64,000 nt of DNA from SLRI01 sp964393275 (GTDB taxonomy: Bacteria; Pseudomonadota; Alphaproteobacteria; Geminicoccales; Geminicoccaceae). Position 1 is the first letter of the stretch. Each line of letters opens with the position of its first letter. This document shows, one piece after another, positions 60,289-64,000 of this stretch. The translations under genes were made by a program, and so were the position numbers. Under the pieces are notes generated by a model. That model was not told the origin of the DNA, did no database searches, and saw nothing but the letters and a program-made list of their open reading frames with translations. The stretch covers positions 1 to 64,000 of the forward strand of contig CAYMTA010000011.1 in assembly GCA_964393275.1 (NCBI GenBank). Reading direction: 5' to 3'.

Positions 60289-61231
60289 GGACCGACCCGC
60301 CGCCCGGCCTGTCGGCAGGAGCATTGGTCTTGTAGCCGAAGAGCCGGCCGGGCCGGGCCTGGATCATCGCCTCGACCGCACGGCACTCGGCGTCGTTCAG
60401 GTAGTCCCGCCAGCCGCCGACCTTGCCGCGTCGCACCTTGAAGCTCTCGGGGTTGGCGGCGTCGCCGGGCTTGAGCCGCTGCCCCTTGTAGCCGGCATCC
60501 GCGCCCCCCGCCTCGAGCCGCCGCATGTTCTCGACCGAGGCGAAGGCGACCGCATCCTCGATCGCGGCCAGGGGTGCCGGGGTGCCGAGGAAATCGATGA
60601 TCGAGGCGAGCACGGGTGCCGTGGCGCTGCGCAGCGCCTCGTAGCGGACGACCTGCACGGCGCCCATCGCCGGCAGCTCCTGCTCCCAGAGCTCGAGGAA
60701 ATCGAGCACGCCCTCGAGCCCGGCCGGCTCGCGCAGCACGAAGTCGGCGACGCTGCGCTCCGAGCCGTGCGGCGGGTAGGCGTTGAGCGCCTTCTTCGCC
60801 GGGTGCATGCGGTGCTTCCACTGGAAGTACTGGGAGACCGCGGTGTCGCGCGGGTCACGCACCAGGAGCAGCACGCGCTTCTCGCGGAACGCCGCCCGAT
60901 CGGTCCACTGGTCGAGGTAGTCGCGGAGATAATTGCCGTGGGTGAAGAGCACCCGGGGGATCCGCGCGTCCAGCCGGTTGAGGTTGTCGAACTCGAGGGC
61001 CGTGCCCTCCGGAATGCCGTAGGCGAGCTGATAGACGCGCGACAGCATGGTCCGAAGCCAAGTGCGCCCGCTCTTCGCATAGCTGACGAAGGCGACGTCG
61101 GCGCGTGCCAGAAGCCGCGCCTCCTCCCAGCCCCTGAGCCATCGCTCGATGCCGATGCGCCGCGCTTGGGGCAGGAAGAACAATCCCTGGCGCAGGCCGT
61201 AGCCGAGGCCGACGACGAGCTCGTGTCGCAT
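60275..61231 (-). CDS. Sulfotransferase (paralogue 3)
   Basis: 318 residues from ATG 61231. The phosphosulfate loop SYAKSGRTWLRTML (about 50-63), the 3'-phosphate motif VRDPRDTAVSQYFQW and the C-terminal KVRRGKVGGWRDYLND are all present. It is closer in sequence to paralogue 1 than to paralogue 2. It is on the opposite strand and converges on the oxygenase gene, so it needs its own promoter, probably in the 100 bases between its start and the DUF2254 stop. Confidence 0.9.
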   Translation of the reverse strand: MRHELVVGLGYGLRQGLFFLPQARRIGIERWLRGWEEARLLARADVAFVSYAKSGRTWLRTMLSRVYQLAYGIPEGTALEFDNLNRLDARIPRVLFTHGNYLRDYLDQWTDRAAFREKRVLLLVRDPRDTAVSQYFQWKHRMHPAKKALNAYPPHGSERSVADFVLREPAGLEGVLDFLELWEQELPAMGAVQVVRYEALRSATAPVLASIIDFLGTPAPLAAIEDAVAFASVENMRRLEAGGADAGYKGQRLKPGDAANPESFKVRRGKVGGWRDYLNDAECRAVEAMIQARPGRLFGYKTNAPADRPGGGSVLSSG

Positions 61232-61331
61232 GATCCGATGGCCGCTCGTTTGCTGCGCGCCGGGGCGACCCGGCGTCGTGACGTGGAAAGCAAGGGCTGC
61301 GCGGGTGATGTACGCGCAGCCGGCCCGAGCC

Positions 61332-62633
61332 TCAAGCCGGGTCCGCCGGCTCCCCCTCATCCACCGGCCGCAGTCCGGCCACCTCGCGCACCCGCCGCCG
61401 GTCATCGTCGAGCTCGAGGGCGAGCTCGGCCCGGGCCAGGGAACGCGCCGCAAAGGTCAGCGTTGCCGCAGCCAGGGCCGGGCATGAGGCTCGGCCCAGG
61501 ATGGCGAGCGCCTTCCGCAGCCTGAGATGCACCTCGACCTGTCCGGCGCCGTCGCGCGCGATGGCGTTGAAGGCGTCCTCGAGGAGATCGTCCCACACGA
61601 GCTCCGGCACGTGCACGCGATCGCAGATGATCTCGTCGGGCTCGGCGAACTCGGCCGCATGGGTGGCGAGGAGGCGGACCTGGGTGCCGATGATCGAGAT
61701 CGCCGTTCCCGGGTCGTTGATGCCGGGCGAGAGGGCGCGGCCGGCGATCTCGCTGAGCACCACGAGCCCGAAGCGGGGATCCTGGTCGAAGCTCCGCTCG
61801 GCGCCGACGACGAAGGCGCCCCTCAGGCTGTCCTCGTCGATCTCGTCCGCCGGCACCTCGCCCCGCATCGACCAGTCGCGCGCCACATGGAGGAGCGGCT
61901 GGCCGGGTGCCACGAACTTGCCCGGCAAGGCGGCGAGCGTGAGGCGCAGATCGGCTGATTCGGCCAACGCCTGCAGACGATCGATGTCGACATACTGGAC
62001 ATAGCCGATCACCTTGTCCTCGATCGGCCGGCCGGGATCCAGGCCCGGCTCGATCGGCCGCCCGCCGAGCCGGGGCCGCTGCCGCCGATCGGCGAAGGCC
62101 CGCGATGCCGCGGCCTCGACCCGGGAAATGGTCTCGCCCATGCGTCCGAGCCGCGCGATCGTGTCGAGCCAGTAGACGAAGGTGAGGACGACGCCGGCCA
62201 GGACGCCGAGCGTCATCAGGAAGAAGACGAAGTTGCCGGCCCGGCCATAGATGCCAATCCTGACCGCCACGAGCCCGACCACGCCGAAGATGAAGGCGCC
62301 GATGAAGGTCGAGAGCGCGTTCCGCGAGCGGTCGTCCGCAACCACGAGGCGAAAGGCGCGCGGCGTCGCCGCCTGGCTCGCCGAGTTGTAGGCGCCGACC
62401 ATCGAGGAGACGGCGAAGGTGGCGACGGCCAGCATGGTCGTGGCGATGATCTGCAGGAGCTGCCGCAAGGTCCCGGGATCGATCTCGGGCACCCAGTCGC
62501 CGAGCCCGGTGTCGTCGGCGAACCGGGCGACGAAGGGAACGGTCACAGCACCCGCGCAGTAGATCAGCGGCAGGAACCAGAGCCGCTCGCCCAGCCGGTT
62601 GAGATGAAAGCGGATGCGGGAGAATCGCGTCAT
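61332..62633 (-). CDS. DUF2254 family membrane protein
   Basis: 433 residues. Four or more helices lie in the first 180 residues (FLPLIYCAGAVTVPFV, LLQIIATTMLAVATFAVSSMVGAYNSASQAATPRAF in two pieces, IGAFIFGVVGLVAVRIGIY, FFLMTLGVLAGVVLTFVYW). A cytoplasmic domain with GYVQYVDIDRLQALAE, LLHVARDWSM and RALSPGINDPGTAISII follows. DUF2254 proteins are widespread and of unknown function. The start overlaps the cobA stop as ATGA, so it is coupled to the cobalamin genes, which is unexpected. Confidence 0.88.
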   Translation of the reverse strand: MTRFSRIRFHLNRLGERLWFLPLIYCAGAVTVPFVARFADDTGLGDWVPEIDPGTLRQLLQIIATTMLAVATFAVSSMVGAYNSASQAATPRAFRLVVADDRSRNALSTFIGAFIFGVVGLVAVRIGIYGRAGNFVFFLMTLGVLAGVVLTFVYWLDTIARLGRMGETISRVEAAASRAFADRRQRPRLGGRPIEPGLDPGRPIEDKVIGYVQYVDIDRLQALAESADLRLTLAALPGKFVAPGQPLLHVARDWSMRGEVPADEIDEDSLRGAFVVGAERSFDQDPRFGLVVLSEIAGRALSPGINDPGTAISIIGTQVRLLATHAAEFAEPDEIICDRVHVPELVWDDLLEDAFNAIARDGAGQVEVHLRLRKALAILGRASCPALAAATLTFAARSLARAELALELDDDRRRVREVAGLRPVDEGEPADPA

Positions 62634-63391
62634 CGGCCCAGCGCCCGGCCCACAACCTCGCCGACCAGCAGAAGCGCCGGGCCATCGGACAAGGCGGCCG
62701 CCTCGACCAGTGACGGGAGAGTGGCGAGGGTGCCGGTGACGCGGCGGGCGTTCGGCAGCGTGCCGTTCTGGATCAGGCAGGCGGCGAGGCCGGGCGGCAG
62801 GCCGTGCGCGATCAGCCCTTCGGCCAGCCGGCCGAGGGCCGCATGCCCCATGTAGAAGGCGAGGGTCTGGCGCGGCCGGCAGAGGGCCTGCCAGTCGGGC
62901 GGCGGCTCGCTGCCCTCGACGGGATCCGAGAGGCCGTGCGCCGTGGCGAGGACCAGCGTTTGCGCATGGTCGGGATGGGTGAGGGGGATCAGGCTCTCGG
63001 CCGCGCAGCCGGCGGCGGCCGTCACGCCGGGGACCACCTCGACCGCAATGCCGGCCAGGATCAGGCTCTCGATCTCGTCGCCGCTGCGCCCGAAGATCAG
63101 GGGATCGCCGCCCTTGAGTCGAACCACCATCAGCCCGGCGCCGGCCCGCTCGATCATCAGCGCCTGGATCTCGGCCTGCCGCATGTGGTGCTCGGCACCC
63201 CGCTTGCCGACGAAGATCCGCTCCGCCCCGGGCCGGCAGAGCGCCAGCACGCCGGGGCCCACCAGCCGGTCGTGCAGCACCACGTCGGCCTGCCGCAAGA
63301 GCCGTGCCGCCTTGAGCGTCAGGAGCTCGGCGTCGCCGGGGCCGGCGCCCACGAGATAGACGCGGCCGGGAACAGTGCTGGCTGGCGACAC
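62630..63391 (-). CDS. cobA: Uroporphyrinogen-III C-methyltransferase
   Basis: 253 residues from GTG 63391, with AAGGAG just upstream; the frame extends further but without a ribosome site. The SUMT signature VYLVGAGPGDAELLTLKAARLL is at the N-terminus, then VVRLKGGDPLIFGRSGDE and VVPGVTAAAGCAAE. It methylates uroporphyrinogen III twice to precorrin-2, the entry to cobalamin and sirohaem. It is a stand-alone CobA without the CysG dehydrogenase domains. The cobS gene lies upstream on the same strand. Confidence 0.94.
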   Translation of the reverse strand: MSPASTVPGRVYLVGAGPGDAELLTLKAARLLRQADVVLHDRLVGPGVLALCRPGAERIFVGKRGAEHHMRQAEIQALMIERAGAGLMVVRLKGGDPLIFGRSGDEIESLILAGIAVEVVPGVTAAAGCAAESLIPLTHPDHAQTLVLATAHGLSDPVEGSEPPPDWQALCRPRQTLAFYMGHAALGRLAEGLIAHGLPPGLAACLIQNGTLPNARRVTGTLATLPSLVEAAALSDGPALLLVGEVVGRALGR

Positions 63392-63429
63392 GGGGCTCCT
63401 TCGCACGAATCGTGCTCCTGATAGACCGC

Positions 63430-64000
63430 TCAGCGCCAGGCGACGAGAGCAAAGAGGAAGGCCAGCTCGCTCGTCTGCTGGACGGCGCCCAGCGTGTCGC
63501 CGGTGCAGCCGCCGAAGGCGCGGCCGAGGGCCTGGGCGGTGAGCGCCGCCACCAGGGCTGCCGCCAGCATGGCACCCAGCCCCTGGCCAGCCGGCAGAAG
63601 CAGGATGGCCAGGACGGCGGCAAGGGCGAGGCCGATGAGCACGCGATCGACGGATGGTCGGCCCGCCTGGGCCGCGAGGCCCTGGCCCCTGGCGCTCGGC
63701 TGCAGCCACATCACGACCGGCATCAGGGCCCGCGAGAAGGCGGCCGCCGCGATCAGCGCCGCCATGGCCACCAAGGGTTCCCAGAAGGCGGCGAGGGCCC
63801 CCAGCTTGCCGCCGACGACAAGGATCAGGGCCAGTGCGCCGAAGCTGCCGATCCGGCTGTCCCGCATCACCTCGAGCGCCCGCTGCCGGTCGGGAAGCGC
63901 GCCCAGGGCATCGGCGGTGTCCGCGAGGCCGTCCTCGTGCAAGGCGCCGGTGAGGAGCAGCATGGCGCCGAGCGCCAGCACCGCGGCCGGCCAGGAGGGC
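63430..64000 (-). CDS. cobS: Adenosylcobinamide-GDP ribazoletransferase (partial)
   Basis: The 3' part of cobS, about 190 codons, running off the window edge; the true start is beyond 64000. The HEDGLADTADALGA motif, with conserved His and Asp residues, and multiple membrane helices identify the enzyme. It joins alpha-ribazole to adenosylcobinamide-GDP in the last steps of cobalamin synthesis. The gene precedes cobA with 38 bases between. Confidence 0.92.
   Translation of the reverse strand, partial: PSWPAAVLALGAMLLLTGALHEDGLADTADALGALPDRQRALEVMRDSRIGSFGALALILVVGGKLGALAAFWEPLVAMAALIAAAAFSRALMPVVMWLQPSARGQGLAAQAGRPSVDRVLIGLALAAVLAILLLPAGQGLGAMLAAALVAALTAQALGRAFGGCTGDTLGAVQQTSELAFLFALVAWR

Overview
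The window is GC-rich, densely coded DNA from an alphaproteobacterium, most likely Rhodospirillales-like. The evidence is the rpsB-tsf-pyrH-frr-uppS-cdsA-dxr-rseP-bamA-skp-fabZ order, the gltA-gltX-comEC and gltX2-cysS-cimA-trmJ blocks, and the MoxR/DUF58/DUF4159 cluster facing DUF1285-Nudix-DUF6111-cca. No genus can be named from the sequence alone. No gene-free stretch exceeds 300 bases. I saw no tRNA, rRNA, CRISPR array, insertion sequence or prophage module.

Layout. 1-2531: an accessory patch with a ribbon-helix-helix regulator, a BglII/BstYI-type restriction endonuclease, an MT-A70 methyltransferase and an unpaired Phd/YefM antitoxin. 2626-13196: a GST, a secreted YHS protein, a short-chain dehydrogenase, two c-type cytochromes and a MoxR/von Willebrand-type membrane cluster, mostly on the minus strand. 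13343-17413: a DUF1285, CoA pyrophosphatase, DUF6111, CCA-adding enzyme and amine oxidase-like run. 17605-28286: a long plus-strand run for translation, UMP kinase, isoprenoid and phospholipid synthesis and outer-membrane assembly. 28311-33409: gltA, gltX and comEC. 33421-36131: a membrane protein and a tyrosine autokinase behind an AT-rich promoter. 36162-41286: gltX2, cysS, cimA, trmJ. 41304-45881: a coupled minus-strand operon of two MotB-plug-like proteins and a large TPR protein. 46001-51030: formate dehydrogenase alpha, a HAD hydrolase, a dehydrogenase and a small membrane protein. 51298-53987: TadG/TadE-like pseudopilin genes. 54256-61231: a surface-chemistry cluster with three sulfotransferases, a GT-A-like protein, an LpxL-like acyltransferase, an ELM1-family protein and a 2-oxoglutarate oxygenase. 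61332-64000: DUF2254, cobA and the 3' part of cobS.

Two points stand out. First, the usual alphaproteobacterial block skp-lpxD-fabZ-lpxA-lpxI-lpxB-gltA is reduced here to skp-fabZ-gltA, so the lipid A genes are missing from their customary place. Second, about 25 kb away lies an unusual set of genes suited to making an acylated, glycosylated and sulfated surface molecule. Whether these are linked, for example by replacement of lipid A with another glycolipid, is a hypothesis that the whole genome would settle. The MotB-like pair, in which only one protein keeps the proton-relay aspartate and no MotA gene is nearby, is a second candidate for an undescribed machine.
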